From Synechococcales cyanobacterium GL140_1_metabat_312 (GTDB lineage: Bacteria; Cyanobacteriota; Cyanobacteriia; Leptolyngbyales; Leptolyngbyaceae), in NCBI GenBank assembly GCA_025351345.1, contig JANXWB010000008.1, positions 62,001 through 126,000 of the forward strand: 64,000 bases of DNA, given 5' to 3'. Numbering within the stretch: the stretch's first letter is position 1; each line of letters begins with the position of its first letter. The notes beneath the pieces were generated by a model that was not told where the DNA came from, searched no databases, and was given only the letters and a program-made list of their open reading frames with translations. Shown piece after piece: positions 48,574-58,607 of the stretch. Made by a program: the position numbers and the translations under genes.

Positions 48574-48607
48574 AATCTGTGATGCTCTGGAATCTGTGAT
48601 GCTCTGG
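48574..48607. repeat. 17-base tandem duplication upstream of gmk
   Basis: AATCTGTGATGCTCTGG occurs twice in direct succession (48574-48590 and 48591-48607), a recent slippage or duplication 65 bases before gmk. Confidence 0.9.
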
Positions 48608-48672
48608 GCTTGCCAGTCGGGAAGTTCGATCGGAGAATGATCGGACCAATAGTTTGACTATAAAGGAGCATC

Positions 48673-49323
48673 ATGGGTAGCCCGATCGCAGCAGAATTGA
48701 GCAACGCATTGAGCCATACAGAGCATCTAGTTTCAGACCACCACCCCGCCGATCGCCGAAACTCAGGACGATTGATTGTTCTAACCGGACCCAGCGGTGT
48801 CGGAAAAGGCACGCTACTAAAGGCTTTGCTACAACGTCATCCCGAACTCAAACTTTCCATCTCCGCCACCACCCGATCGCCGCGCCCAGGCGAAATAGAC
48901 GGCGTAAATTATTACTTCATCACTCGACAACAGTTCGATTTGATGGTGAGTGAACATGAATTTATCGAATGGGCGGAATTTGCCAACAATTGCTATGGAA
49001 CGCCCAAGCGATCCGTTGAACAGCAACTGGCATCCGGCGAATGGGTCATTTTAGAAATCGAACTCGAAGGCGCAAGACAAGTGCGTCAAAGCTTTCCCCA
49101 AGCCACCCGAATTTTTATCCTGCCTCCCTCTATTCAAGAACTCGAAAGCCGTATTCGAGGCCGAGGTCAAGACTCTGACGATGCGATCGATCGGCGGCTC
49201 CAACGGGCCAAGGCCGAAATTGATGCTGCCAACGAATTTGATGTACAGATTATCAATGATGAATTTAATGAGGCACTCGATCGGCTAGAGAAAACCGTTT
49301 TTTCAGCAACTGTAGTTAGTTAA
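48673..49323 (+). CDS. gmk: Guanylate kinase
   Basis: A 216-residue kinase that phosphorylates GMP to GDP. P-loop [18 protein letters not shown]-binding [20 protein letters not shown] and [21 protein letters not shown]; lid region [20 protein letters not shown]; end [17 protein letters not shown]. The first 30 residues form a polar extension. AAAGGAGCATC precedes the ATG. It follows remA by 274 bases. Confidence 0.97.
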   Translation: MGSPIAAELSNALSHTEHLVSDHHPADRRNSGRLIVLTGPSGVGKGTLLKALLQRHPELKLSISATTRSPRPGEIDGVNYYFITRQQFDLMVSEHEFIEWAEFANNCYGTPKRSVEQQLASGEWVILEIELEGARQVRQSFPQATRIFILPPSIQELESRIRGRGQDSDDAIDRRLQRAKAEIDAANEFDVQIINDEFNEALDRLEKTVFSATVVS

Positions 49324-49531
49324 ACCAGGATGCAGAAGGTCTTGTGGGGGATTTGAGTGCAACAGTGCGGAATGGGGATTAATGAGAGAACTAGACAGTA
49401 TTTCTTTATATTGTGTAGTTCCTTATCTAACCCTTACGAATGCTGACACTTCCCCACAACAGACGCTCAGGGGATTTATCTTAAGACAGGTTTGACCCTG
49501 GCCACTTCTCCTTTAATCACTGGTAAACGCT

Positions 49532-49825
49532 ATGCACACCGCATCCTCTTTCGCTAATCTAGTCCGATCGCTGTTTGTCGCCCTTTGCATTGGCTTTTTG
49601 TTGCCGATCGTAGGAATTCTCATGGCGCTCGCCGGACTGATGGTTTTAAGTTATGTACCCGGATTAGTTGGACTGAGCCAGATTGGACTTCAAGGTTTGG
49701 CTAGCTTTTTGATGACGTTCGGCGACGGAAGCTGCATCAAAGGGGCAGCAGTAATTGGCGGGGCGTTTGCGCTTGTTACCCTATTATTTGACGGCTACGT
49801 CACCTATCGTCATCGCAGCTTTTAA
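49532..49825 (+). CDS. Small membrane protein, function unknown
   Basis: A 97-residue protein with two or three hydrophobic stretches (FVALCIGFLLPIVGILMALAGLMVL; AAVIGGAFALVTLLFDGYV), Gly-rich between them. I recognise no family. It stands alone between gmk and the M16 peptidase gene. Confidence 0.6.
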   Translation: MHTASSFANLVRSLFVALCIGFLLPIVGILMALAGLMVLSYVPGLVGLSQIGLQGLASFLMTFGDGSCIKGAAVIGGAFALVTLLFDGYVTYRHRSF

Positions 49826-49960
49826 GGTCTGATAGATTCTGGCCCACCACAAAACTCCATTCCCTCTTATTCTAGAAAGAGTGCTTTTTAGACTTCAGAA
49901 CCGATCGATTCACAAAACGATCGCTTGAAGTTAACAAGAAATTTTCAAGGCAGGAGAACT

Positions 49961-51574
49961 ATGGCTAGGCTCATGAACAAGTTGGCGGCTCAATTGACTC
50001 GATTGGTCGTATTCCTCAGTGCCATTTTAATCGGAATGACGATCGCATCACCCGCATTGGCCCAGAGTGCAAACCCAAGCGGTGCAAACCCAAAAAGTAC
50101 CGCTCCCCTGACCACTCCCGCCATCACGCCTAAAACATCTGTTCAGCCCTACCTCGATCGCGTAGTCAAAAATATCAGCGAATTTCAGCTCTCCAATGGC
50201 ATGAAATTCATCGTCCTAGAACGTCACAACGCTCCTGTTATCTCCTTTAGAACCTATGTAGACGTAGGTGGAGCGGATGAAGATCCAGGAAAAACAGGCA
50301 TTTCTCACTTCCTAGAACATTTGGCATTTAAGGGGACTACTCGAATCGGCACCCAAGATTTTGCTAAAGAAAAGATTCTGCTCGATCGTCAAGATAAGCT
50401 CTGGAACACGTTAAAAGCAGCCGAAAAGTTAAACAATCCGGCTGAAGTCGAAAAGCTCCAAGCGGAATTCAAGACGCTGGATACAGAACTTCTAAACGTT
50501 TCAAAACAAAATGAATTTGGACAAATCATTGAGCGATCGGGCGGAGTCGGCCTGAATGCAACCACGGCTTCCGATGCGACTAACTATTTCTTTAGTTTCC
50601 CATCAAATAAACTCGAACTTTGGATGTCTCTGGAATCCGATCGATTCTTGGATCCAGTTTTGCGTGAATTCTTCAAGGAAAAAGCTGTTATTCAAGAAGA
50701 ACGCCGAATGCGGATTGACAATTCTCCTATTGGCAAACTAATCGAAGACTATCTCCCAGCCGCCTTCAAAGTTCATCCCTATCGTCAACCTGTTGCTGGC
50801 TATGCCAAAGATATCGACTCGATGGACCGCTCAGATATTCAAGCCTTTTTTAAGAAGTATTACACTCCCAACAACATCACAATTTCGATCGTTGGTGACG
50901 TAAATCCCGGCGAAGTAAAAACTCTGGCTGAAACTTACTTCGGACGCCTAAAGCCCGCAGCCCAAAAAGTCGATCGCACCTTACCCGTCGAACCCACCCA
51001 GACCGAAACTCGCACGGTCAAACTCAGCTTGCCATCCGAACCGATCTATCTCGAAGGGTATCACCGCCCAGCTCTCAGCCATCCTGACAACGCGATTTAT
51101 GAAGCGATCGCATCTTTGCTCAGCGATGGTCGCACCTCACGGCTGTACAAATCGTTGGTGGAATCCAAAAAAATTGCCCTCACCGCCGAAGGTTTCAATG
51201 GTTTCCCTGGCGATAAATTCCCGAATCTGATCATGTTTTACGCCCTATCTGCACCGGGACATTCGGTAGAAGAGATTCAAAACGGAATTGATGCGGAAAT
51301 CCAACGCCTGAAGACAGATCCTGTCACCCAAGTCGAACTCGATCGGATTAAAACGAATGCCCGCGCTGGGTTGCTCCGATCGCTCTCTTCCAACAGCGGC
51401 ATGGCTTCGGCGCTAGTGGAATATCAAGTCAAAACCGGAACCTGGCGCAATTTGTTTAATCAATTAGATGCCATCAGTGCCATAACGCCTGCGGACATTC
51501 AACGGGTCGCAAAAGCAACGTTTAAAGCAGAGAATAAAACGATCGGCGAAATTGTCAGCGATCGATCCCCCTAA
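49961..51574 (+). CDS. M16 family zinc peptidase (catalytic member)
   Basis: A 537-residue exported peptidase. The signal peptide runs to about ALA-QS (34/35). The inverted zinc motif HFLEH is at 116-120, with the distal Glu in VIQEERR (246 or 247), and the domain has the usual GNPxxHPYRxPVAGYxxDI-like region (FKVHPYRQPVAGY). A second M16 half follows. The start is the ATG at 49961 with CAGGAGAACT upstream. The stop codon and the last residues (DRSP) come from a dispersed CCCCCTAAATCCCCC repeat. It likely pairs with the inactive M16 protein at 52736. Confidence 0.93.
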   Translation: MARLMNKLAAQLTRLVVFLSAILIGMTIASPALAQSANPSGANPKSTAPLTTPAITPKTSVQPYLDRVVKNISEFQLSNGMKFIVLERHNAPVISFRTYVDVGGADEDPGKTGISHFLEHLAFKGTTRIGTQDFAKEKILLDRQDKLWNTLKAAEKLNNPAEVEKLQAEFKTLDTELLNVSKQNEFGQIIERSGGVGLNATTASDATNYFFSFPSNKLELWMSLESDRFLDPVLREFFKEKAVIQEERRMRIDNSPIGKLIEDYLPAAFKVHPYRQPVAGYAKDIDSMDRSDIQAFFKKYYTPNNITISIVGDVNPGEVKTLAETYFGRLKPAAQKVDRTLPVEPTQTETRTVKLSLPSEPIYLEGYHRPALSHPDNAIYEAIASLLSDGRTSRLYKSLVESKKIALTAEGFNGFPGDKFPNLIMFYALSAPGHSVEEIQNGIDAEIQRLKTDPVTQVELDRIKTNARAGLLRSLSSNSGMASALVEYQVKTGTWRNLFNQLDAISAITPADIQRVAKATFKAENKTIGEIVSDRSP

Positions 51575-51594
51575 ATCCCCCTTGTGAAGGGGGA
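51565..51594. repeat. Cyanobacterial short repeat (CCCCCTAAATCCCCC type), copy 1
   Basis: ATCCCCCTAAATCCCCC followed by TTGTGAAGGGGGAC, an imperfect stem-loop repeat frequent in cyanobacterial intergenic DNA. Its TAA is the stop codon of the M16 peptidase gene. A diverged half-copy (GGTCCCCTTTTATTAAGG) lies at about 51631-51662. Confidence 0.85.
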
Positions 51595-51685
51595 CGAAGA
51601 AAAGGAAGGGAAATTGACGTTTCATCCCATACGGTCCCCTTTTATTAAGGAAGTTCGGGGGAACCCATTAACTAGAACCTATTAC

Positions 51686-52555
51686 CTAGTTAGTACAAAC
51701 CGCTTGACCTGAAGCATTACGAACCACCGTTCCTTCCTGTCCATTAAAGAACACGGGAAGCTGAGCGCCGTCCGATCGCAGAACATACAATCGAGGCTTC
51801 TCATCCATACATTGACGAACCCGATCGGACCAAGCCACCAAATTTTGGGAATAGGCCGATCGATACGCTTGCATTTCATCAACCGTCGTGCGTAAGCGTT
51901 TACTGACCGTAGGATCGATCGCAGATGAACTATTAGGATTAGCCTGCTCAGAAAGCACTGGATCCGCAAAGCGATCGGTAATGGGGGAACGGGTTGAAAT
52001 ACTACTATCTACCGCTTGCACCATATTAATTGGAAGCTCAAAATTCCCTGGCAATAAACCAGATGGAGGTAATGCAATTCGCTCCGGCAAACTAGTAATC
52101 GGTGGAATTCCACGACTTCCAACTTCGATTTTGACGGGTATTCGGGTCGTTATGGCCGCTGAATCGCTGGTTTGAGCAATGGTTTGAACGATCGGTTCGG
52201 GAACAATTTGTTGGGCTTCGATCGATTTAGCTTCGATCGGTTTGGCCGCAACAGTTGGGGCAGCCGTTAATGCGATCGTAGGCTCCGGTATCACTTGCGC
52301 TGAAACTTGAACGGGAGCTTGGGGAACTTCTACCCGAAGAGGAGTCGTCAGATTATTTCTCACCTCGGGAGCAGCGATCGATCGAATTGCAACGGGCTGG
52401 TCCACGGAGCTAAGATTCGGCATTTCGGAAACTTCAAGCGATGGCTCCGAAGTCTTGATCGAGTCAGCAGAGAAAGCTTGAGCCTGTGCAATTTGGGGGA
52501 GTTGAACGATCGCGCCAAACGAGACCAGTGGGATCAACAGTAATTTATTATTCAT
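51686..52555 (-). CDS. Secreted Pro/Ala-rich protein, function unknown
   Basis: A 289-residue protein with an N-terminal signal peptide (MNNKLLLIPLVSFGAIVQL, cleavage near AQA-QA). Residues 30-190 are low-complexity, rich in Pro, Ala, Val and Ile with repeated PEPI/AKPIEAK-type units, probably extended. The C-terminal 75 residues (RLRTTVDEMQAYRSAYSQNL...VRQCMDEKPRLYVLR) look folded and hold two Cys that could pair. It lies between two M16 peptidase genes but on the opposite strand. A start four codons earlier is possible. No family recognised. Confidence 0.7.
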   Translation of the reverse strand: MNNKLLLIPLVSFGAIVQLPQIAQAQAFSADSIKTSEPSLEVSEMPNLSSVDQPVAIRSIAAPEVRNNLTTPLRVEVPQAPVQVSAQVIPEPTIALTAAPTVAAKPIEAKSIEAQQIVPEPIVQTIAQTSDSAAITTRIPVKIEVGSRGIPPITSLPERIALPPSGLLPGNFELPINMVQAVDSSISTRSPITDRFADPVLSEQANPNSSSAIDPTVSKRLRTTVDEMQAYRSAYSQNLVAWSDRVRQCMDEKPRLYVLRSDGAQLPVFFNGQEGTVVRNASGQAVCTN

Positions 52556-52735
52556 AATCACAAGCATCCAATATTGAGAATATAGTTAGGATAGACAGCT
52601 ATTTCTACAAACTTTTAAGCACTCAACGGGAAGTATTTGTACGGAAATTAAAAATATCGCTGAATGGTGCGAAAAGACGCTTTAAACTAAGAGAAAGGAA
52701 CAAGTGAGCTAGATAGGCTAGGCCGTCATCTGAAC

Positions 52736-54223
52736 ATGCAAAATCGAACCTCTTCAAAATTTTTTAACGCCAAAACCTTGACCCTAATGTTTTGTTTTGC
52801 CGTGATTCCATTAATTTTGATTCTGCTGGCAGTGCGCCCCGCCGTAGCCTCCACAGCAAAACATTTCGACGAAATTACCTTCAAGCCACTCGCTGAAATT
52901 AAGCTCCCACCCTACGAGGAGTTCAAGCTGAAAAACGGCATGACGGTCTTTCTAATGGAAGATCACGAACTCCCCCTTGTGAGTGGAAATTTGATAGTTC
53001 GTACCGGAAGCCGCAACGAAGATGCCGATCGGACTGGGCTTGCTTCATTAACTGGATCTGTGTTGCGATCGGGCGGTACCATCAACCATCCATCTAACCC
53101 CCTTAACGAATTACTTGAGCAAAAAGCCGCCTCAATCGAATCTGGCATCTCTGTAAACTCTGGCAACGTGAGCTTTAGCAGCCTGACGGAAGATTTACCT
53201 CAAATTTTTGACCTATTCGCTGAAGTGATTCAAACCCCGGCCCTTCCTCAAGACAAAATAGAGCTAACCAAATTTCAAACACGCGGCTCAATTGCCCGAC
53301 GCAACGATCAAGCTAACGGAATTCTGGGTCGTGAATTTCGCAAACTGATTTACGGACCAACCAGTCCCTACGCTCGCACGGTGGAATACGGCACGATCGA
53401 TCGCATCACTCAAGCGGATATTCAAAGCTTCTATCAATCCCAGTTCCAACCTGAGAACTTTATCCTCGGCATTGTTGGGGACATCAATCCGGCAGAAATG
53501 AAAAGAGCGATCGAAGCAAAATTTGGTAACTTTAAATCTAGTACCAATAGATCAAAATCTGTCCAAAACGCAGCCGTCCGACAAGCTCAAACATCAGGCA
53601 TCTTCTTCGCCAGTAAACCCGAACTGACCCAAAGCTCTATCCAAATCGGCCATCTTGGGGGCAAGGTAAGCGATCGTGATTATCCAGCGTTGTCGGTGAT
53701 GAACGATATTCTCAGCGGATTTGGGGGACGATTATTTAATGAAGTCCGATCGCGTCAAGGGCTGGCCTACAGTGTCTATGCGTCTTGGAGTCCCCAGTTT
53801 GACTATCCGGGAATTTTTGTGGCGGGCGGCGATACTAAGTCTGAATCCACAGTGCCATTTATTCGGGGTGTCTTGAAAGAGATCGATCGAATCCGCACGG
53901 AGCCTGTGGGCCAAGACGAGTTACAACGTGCCAAAGATTCGGTTATCAATTCTTTTGTGTTCAATTTTGACGATCGGAGCAAAGTTTTATCCCGCGTCAT
54001 GCGCTACGAATATTTCGGCTATCCCAAAGATTATCTCTTCCAATATCAAAAAGCCGTCGCCGCCACCACGATTCGGGACATTCAACAGGCTGCCGCGCGT
54101 AATCTCAAACCATCGCAACTGGTCACAATGGTGGTGGGCAACGAAAAGGCGATCGTTCCTGCACTTTCTACGCTCAAGCAATCTGTGAAAGCGGTAGATA
54201 TTTCCATCAAGGGAGCAAAATGA
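52736..54223 (+). CDS. M16 family peptidase homologue lacking the zinc motif
   Basis: A 495-residue exported M16 protein. The signal or anchor helix is at 15-38. Where the catalytic partner has GISHFLEH this protein has GLASLTGS (101-108), so all three zinc and catalytic positions are lost. The C-terminal substrate-binding Arg/Tyr region is kept ([17 protein letters not shown]). M16B enzymes often work as heterodimers of an active and an inactive chain, which fits the pair here (49961 and 52736). Its TGA overlaps the start of the macrodomain gene, implying coupled translation. Confidence 0.9.
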   Translation: MQNRTSSKFFNAKTLTLMFCFAVIPLILILLAVRPAVASTAKHFDEITFKPLAEIKLPPYEEFKLKNGMTVFLMEDHELPLVSGNLIVRTGSRNEDADRTGLASLTGSVLRSGGTINHPSNPLNELLEQKAASIESGISVNSGNVSFSSLTEDLPQIFDLFAEVIQTPALPQDKIELTKFQTRGSIARRNDQANGILGREFRKLIYGPTSPYARTVEYGTIDRITQADIQSFYQSQFQPENFILGIVGDINPAEMKRAIEAKFGNFKSSTNRSKSVQNAAVRQAQTSGIFFASKPELTQSSIQIGHLGGKVSDRDYPALSVMNDILSGFGGRLFNEVRSRQGLAYSVYASWSPQFDYPGIFVAGGDTKSESTVPFIRGVLKEIDRIRTEPVGQDELQRAKDSVINSFVFNFDDRSKVLSRVMRYEYFGYPKDYLFQYQKAVAATTIRDIQQAAARNLKPSQLVTMVVGNEKAIVPALSTLKQSVKAVDISIKGAK

Positions 54224-54741
54224 TGTTGGAGAAGTTGGGGATTTTGCAGGGCGACATTACGAAACTGGCCACGGATGCGATTGTAAATGCTGCTAACGAA
54301 AGTCTCCTCGGCGGCGGCGGGGTCGATGGTGCAATTCACAGAGCCGCTGGACCGAAATTGTTAGCAGAATGCCGATCGCTTAATGGTTGTAAGACGGGAG
54401 AAGCAAGAATCACTCAGGGCTACAATTTGCCCGCGCAATGGATTATTCACACGGTTGGGCCTGTTTGGAAAGATGGTGAATCGGGAGAACGGGAGGCGCT
54501 ACGATCGTGCTATTGGGAATGCTTAAAACTTGCCGTAGTTCACAACATTAAGACGATCGCTTTTCCAGCAATTAGTTGCGGTGTGTATGGTTTTCCGGTG
54601 GATCAGGCGGCGAGGATTGCGATCGGAACTGCGATCGATTTTTTAAAAACAGATGGCACTAGTATTGATGGCGTGAGTTTTGTTTGTTTTGGCGATGAGG
54701 ATTATGACGTTTATGTGGAAGTCTTTGGTGAGTTGTGTTGA
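54220..54741 (+). CDS. Macrodomain protein (ADP-ribose-processing type)
   Basis: A 173-residue single macrodomain. Ligand-binding motifs are complete: [35 protein letters not shown] and the later [12 protein letters not shown]. It belongs to the MacroD/YmdB group, which hydrolyses O-acetyl-ADP-ribose and mono-ADP-ribosylated targets. It starts at the ATGATG overlapping the stop of the M16 gene (54220), so the two are coexpressed; the link is unexplained. A decayed fragment of a second copy lies at about 62151-62222. Confidence 0.93.
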   Translation: MMLEKLGILQGDITKLATDAIVNAANESLLGGGGVDGAIHRAAGPKLLAECRSLNGCKTGEARITQGYNLPAQWIIHTVGPVWKDGESGEREALRSCYWECLKLAVVHNIKTIAFPAISCGVYGFPVDQAARIAIGTAIDFLKTDGTSIDGVSFVCFGDEDYDVYVEVFGELC

Positions 54742-55000
54742 TATTGGAATCTTTCATTCGATACTCTAAGGATTGACTAGTTACTGCTTAATTTTAGGCT
54801 GAGATTCAGATTGTCCTAGTGAGTCGATCGCATACATGAGAAAGGACTATTGATTCACTAGAACGAACGAATAAACTAAAGTGCATTTTCTAAATAGTTG
54901 ACTTAGCTTGCGCCGGACATAACTAGACGATTAAGACTAGCTTTAGAAAATGATAGAATGCGATAGTATAATTTTTCTCCCGACGATCGGTGGAGGTTTT

Positions 55001-55636
55001 ATGACTGTCGTGACTGCCGCTATTGAGTCGATGCTCGAAGAGCGGTCTCAGACCATCTCCCTTCAGCCGTGGTTACTGAATGTTAGCGATGTCAAGTTGG
55101 TGGTGACTCCAGAGCATTTCGATCGGCTTTGCATTCAGAATCCGGATTTACGCCTCGAGTTAACGAAAGAGGGAGAGTTGATTGCTATGCCTCCAACAGG
55201 TGGTGAAAGTGGGAAAAGAAATGGAAATCTGTTTGGAGAAGTGTGGTACTGGAACCGACAAAGTAATCTAGGCGAGGCTTTTGACTCATCGACTGGATAT
55301 GACTTTATTTCGATCGGTGGTGGGAAGATGTCACCAGATGTGTCTTGGATCGAGAAGTCCCGCCTAGTAGGCATTGAAATTGTTGGATTTATTCCGATCG
55401 TGCCGGATTTTGTGATTGAGTTGCGATCGGCGACGGACAATTTAAAACCGTTGCAGGAAAAAATGGAGGAATATCGACGGCTAGGGGTGAAATTGGGGTT
55501 GTTAATTAACCCAAAGAATCAGCAGGTTGAGATGTACCGTCTTGGACATGATGCGGTGATGTTGGATGAGCCGAGTGCGATCGATTGTGGTGAGGTGATG
55601 CCCGGTTTTGTTTTGAGTATGAGCCGGATTTGGTGA
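55001..55636 (+). CDS. Uma2 family protein (DUF820, PD-(D/E)XK fold)
   Basis: A 211-residue Uma2 protein, a family greatly expanded in cyanobacteria with a PD-(D/E)XK nuclease-like fold. Motifs: VTPEHFDRLCIQNPDLRLELTKEGELIAMPPTGG, SPDVSWIEKSRL, VPDFVIELRSATDNLKPLQEKMEEYRRLGVKLGLLINP. The SPDVSW Asp and the IELRS segment are the nuclease-like core. The biological role is unknown. The start is the ATG at 55001, preceded by TGGAGG. Confidence 0.92.
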   Translation: MTVVTAAIESMLEERSQTISLQPWLLNVSDVKLVVTPEHFDRLCIQNPDLRLELTKEGELIAMPPTGGESGKRNGNLFGEVWYWNRQSNLGEAFDSSTGYDFISIGGGKMSPDVSWIEKSRLVGIEIVGFIPIVPDFVIELRSATDNLKPLQEKMEEYRRLGVKLGLLINPKNQQVEMYRLGHDAVMLDEPSAIDCGEVMPGFVLSMSRIW

Positions 55637-55767
55637 TCATTTTTGGTGCGTAAGGATATCTAAGGATAGCGATCGCACACATGACAAAGGGCGATCGACT
55701 GATTCACAAGAACGATCGATCGGGTCTAGCGTTTGGGTTGCTTGGGGTAGGGCGATCGTACTCAACC

Positions 55768-55860
55768 TTCTAACGGCTTGTGCTTCACCGGACGGCAATT
55801 AATATGTGCATCATAACTGATAGTGTATGTCACCGTTCCGCGTGCAAGCGCTTGTTAGCT
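55768..55860 (-). other. attC-like imperfect inverted repeat at the end of the restriction gene
   Basis: Read on the minus strand, the site opens with GCTAAC-AAGCGCTTGCACGCGG and closes with CCGG-GAAGCACAAGCC-GTTAG. The outer CTAAC/GTTAG arms (55770-55774; 55854-55858) and inner arms (GGCTTGTGC...CCGGACGG, 55775-55795, against CCGTTCCGCGTGCAAGC, 55833-55849) pair imperfectly around a 37-base centre. Size, arm order and the endonuclease stop codon inside the CTAAC box resemble an integron cassette attC site. The outer boxes deviate from RYYYAAC and GTTRRRY at one position each. No integrase is in the window. Confidence 0.5.
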
Positions 55861-56841
55861 GCCTTTGTCATGAGGGCCAAGAAAACGCTCACCATTAAAA
55901 TGAACCATATGGTCTGGGTTATCGGCAATCCACACTTCAGTTTCCCATGCAATATCAGCCGCATTCTTGCGAAATTCAGCACGGTCTGGAAACGCTGTCA
56001 CATACACAAGACCAACCTTACAATCTTTGAAGGCTTCTTCAAGTTCCACCCAACGTTTTGGGGATATAGGGCCATGACTAGTAACTGCTTCAATCAAAAA
56101 CAGCCATTCCCGATCTTCGTCGTATACTACAATATCTGGCAATTTTTCATGTGACATTGGGGGGACACCCAAGGATTCCAAGTATTCGGCTTCTAAGAAC
56201 ATCAGCTTTCCGCCTTCTTTTCGACTGCTGGCGGTATCACCAATGTATAACAATTGACCACCAGCACCGATGAAGCGCGAACAGAATTCGTGAACAATGT
56301 CGGCGTGAAGCTGGTTATGCTTTCCAGGTGACAGTGTAATGGTTTCGCCGCTGGGTAAGCTAATTGGAATTTTGTGCAGATCGAGAGCGCGTTCGTATTG
56401 TGCCTTCAATTCGGGCACCGCATCCTTGTAGTCTTGAACTTTCCCCAACCAGCCGCTGTGTGGATATTCCGCCAGAATCTCCAATATTGAATGATTCAAT
56501 GAATAGTTATTATCTTTACTATTAGTTGCTCGCGTAGGAGCATCTCGGTTTCGATCGACAATACGGGCTTGCTCGAATTGATGAAGTGTTTGTCTTCTGA
56601 TAGTTTCGCGACTGTTCGGCTTATAGTCCATTCCATATTCATTACGGATGAATTCCATGATATTCACAGTTGCCAAAAGCGGTGCTGTCGATGAACTCCA
56701 GTCGTCCAAAGGTTTTATGTTAGCCAGTGCCAAAAAGACCCATGCCGATCGATCGTTACACTGTGCTTTGGGCAGCCCCAAGGCAGTCAATAATGTTTTT
56801 GCTTCATTTAGTTTTTCTTTTTGTTGTGCCGTGAATTCCAA
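55855..56841 (-). CDS. BsuBI/PstI-type restriction endonuclease
   Basis: A 328-residue type II endonuclease of the BsuBI/PstI family, predicted to cut CTGCAG. The N-terminal half is a winged-helix-like recognition part ([36 protein letters not shown]). The C-terminal catalytic part has [15 protein letters not shown], then LPDIVVYD with Asp236 and [15 protein letters not shown] with Glu251. It starts with TTG at 56841, six bases after GGGGGTG, and 11 bases after the methyltransferase stop. Its own stop lies inside the attC-like repeat. Gene order (methylase first) favours protection before cutting. Confidence 0.9.
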   Translation of the reverse strand: MEFTAQQKEKLNEAKTLLTALGLPKAQCNDRSAWVFLALANIKPLDDWSSSTAPLLATVNIMEFIRNEYGMDYKPNSRETIRRQTLHQFEQARIVDRNRDAPTRATNSKDNNYSLNHSILEILAEYPHSGWLGKVQDYKDAVPELKAQYERALDLHKIPISLPSGETITLSPGKHNQLHADIVHEFCSRFIGAGGQLLYIGDTASSRKEGGKLMFLEAEYLESLGVPPMSHEKLPDIVVYDEDREWLFLIEAVTSHGPISPKRWVELEEAFKDCKVGLVYVTAFPDRAEFRKNAADIAWETEVWIADNPDHMVHFNGERFLGPHDKGS

Positions 56842-56852
56842 ATTTCACCCCC

Positions 56853-58382
56853 TTATATTGGATCTACTACACCAAGAATTGGATTCACAATCAAGTCAAT
56901 TTTAGCCGTTTCAAAAAGCCTCAGCTTGTGCGATCTATCGCCAATTTCTTTCACTTGGTCGCGGGATGGAAATTTCATTACTCTAATTTCAGTAGCATTT
57001 ACTTGTGTATTTCCTGAAATGCATCTGAAATACTTGTCCATGAATGATGAATTAAGAACAGTTGCAAGTCCATAGGCTTCAATAGTGGATAATTCACCAC
57101 CTAATATACCGATATAATTTGTTTTGTTACCAAAACCAATCAATTCACAATAGTATATGTTTGCAAGGTGAACGCTAGCAACTAAGCGACGTTTTTCATC
57201 TTTGGATGAAAAACGTTTTAGCAACACATAAGTACCATTCTTCATCGTATGTTTGTTATGGCCTTCATTAAGCTTAAAGGCTACATCTTTCTTGTGATTA
57301 CCTGTCCAAGTTGCCGTTAATGGTGTCACATTATGTGGACGGTAAAGCGGAACCGTGTTTTCAGCGCTAGTATCTTCGGTGATATATTGGCGGGCACGAT
57401 GCTCGACCACACGACCAGTCGAAATAAAATATCCAGCACCTTCAAAGGTAGTTTTGAAAGTTTCAGCTTGTTTCAAAATGCTAGCAGCAGAAGCTGACTC
57501 AGGAATTCTAATTAGTTTTTGATCATTTGAATAATCGACGATTAAATGAACCGGATATTGTTTTTCATCAGCATTGTTGATGCTGGCATCACAGTCACTC
57601 GATCGAACTGTTATGGTGTCAGTATTACTGCCTTTAACAAAGTAGCAAATAATGTTTTCTTGAAGCACCACTGAGTCATCATGATTAAACACCTTGTCTC
57701 GATGTTTGAAAATATGAATTAAGCTCAATGCTGATTCAGTTAGCAAGTATTCACGGAAACCCTTGAAGTATAGTCCGTTTGTGAAGCTGCGAGGTGTTAT
57801 CGTTATTATCTGACCGTCAGCCTTCATGCAAGCTATTACAACTGCCATGAATGAAGCATATATATTCGGATCGCCGTGATACAAATCGGCTACCGCTCTA
57901 GCATAAGGTGAATCTTTCGCACTGTATTTAAAATATGGAGGGTTGATTACCGATATATCAAAGGGCTGAACAGTTTTTTCTTTATCTGGTCTAGCAAGTA
58001 CAAAATCTTCACAACAAATTTCGTAAGTAAATGTTCCCAGTTGTTCGCAAAACAAACGCTGAACGATATTCATCACCTGTTTAAGGCTTTCAACTGCTTC
58101 GGAGTCTAGTTCGTACAGTACAGCATGAACAGTCTTACAACCCATATTCAAGCAATACAAAGCAGTAGACGCGGCTAATATACCTGTTCCTGCGCCAGCA
58201 TCCAGTATGCGAATAATTTTACTTTTGGGCTTGACAACCAGAGACGCCATGTAATCGGATACAACGGATCCTGTGAAGAACTGCCCCAAGATCTTCCTAC
58301 TTTCCAATGATTTAGATCTGAGAAATGCACTTTGGAGGCTAACAATATCGTCTTTTGGTTCAATAAGTGCTTGCCGATTCAA
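56853..58382 (-). CDS. N6-adenine DNA methyltransferase of the BsuBI/PstI system
   Basis: A 509-residue gamma-type adenine methyltransferase. SAM motif I is ILDAGAGTG (61-67) and the catalytic motif is NPPY (147-150). The N-terminus KILGQFFTGSVVSDYMASLV is typical of Eco57I/PstI-type methylases. The C-terminal half is the target recognition region (YRPHNVTPL, WTGNHKKD, NYIGILGGELSTIEAYGLATVLNSSFMDKYFR). It starts at a TTG at 58382 preceded by GGTGAAAACAG. The predicted target is CTGCAG. Together with the next gene it forms a complete restriction-modification pair. Confidence 0.92.
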   Translation of the reverse strand: MNRQALIEPKDDIVSLQSAFLRSKSLESRKILGQFFTGSVVSDYMASLVVKPKSKIIRILDAGAGTGILAASTALYCLNMGCKTVHAVLYELDSEAVESLKQVMNIVQRLFCEQLGTFTYEICCEDFVLARPDKEKTVQPFDISVINPPYFKYSAKDSPYARAVADLYHGDPNIYASFMAVVIACMKADGQIITITPRSFTNGLYFKGFREYLLTESALSLIHIFKHRDKVFNHDDSVVLQENIICYFVKGSNTDTITVRSSDCDASINNADEKQYPVHLIVDYSNDQKLIRIPESASAASILKQAETFKTTFEGAGYFISTGRVVEHRARQYITEDTSAENTVPLYRPHNVTPLTATWTGNHKKDVAFKLNEGHNKHTMKNGTYVLLKRFSSKDEKRRLVASVHLANIYYCELIGFGNKTNYIGILGGELSTIEAYGLATVLNSSFMDKYFRCISGNTQVNATEIRVMKFPSRDQVKEIGDRSHKLRLFETAKIDLIVNPILGVVDPI

Positions 58383-58455
58383 CTGTTTTCACCATTGCCT
58401 ATACGTCTTACAATAATTATCTCTTATTTGACTCAATTTATTTAGGATATTGTAC

Positions 58456-58462
58456 ATCTAAC
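58456..58462 (-). other. GTTAGAT box, possible cassette recombination site
   Basis: On the minus strand this reads GTTAGAT, an exact match to the attI/attC core GTTRRRY, in the same orientation as the attC-like repeat and 74 bases before the methyltransferase start. With 55768-55860 it would bound a 2.7-kb two-gene cassette. A seven-base match has limited weight alone. Confidence 0.25.
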
Positions 58463-58607
58463 GATTAGTAGGTGGAATTTTTCCTGCTATTATCCTAATC
58501 TAGTGTGATAGGCAGAAACTTCCCGCATATCACACACCATTCAGAATAAACCGCTCAAAATTTTCATGACTTCTAAAGGAATAATAACCGATCGCCCTCC
58601 TAATTTT

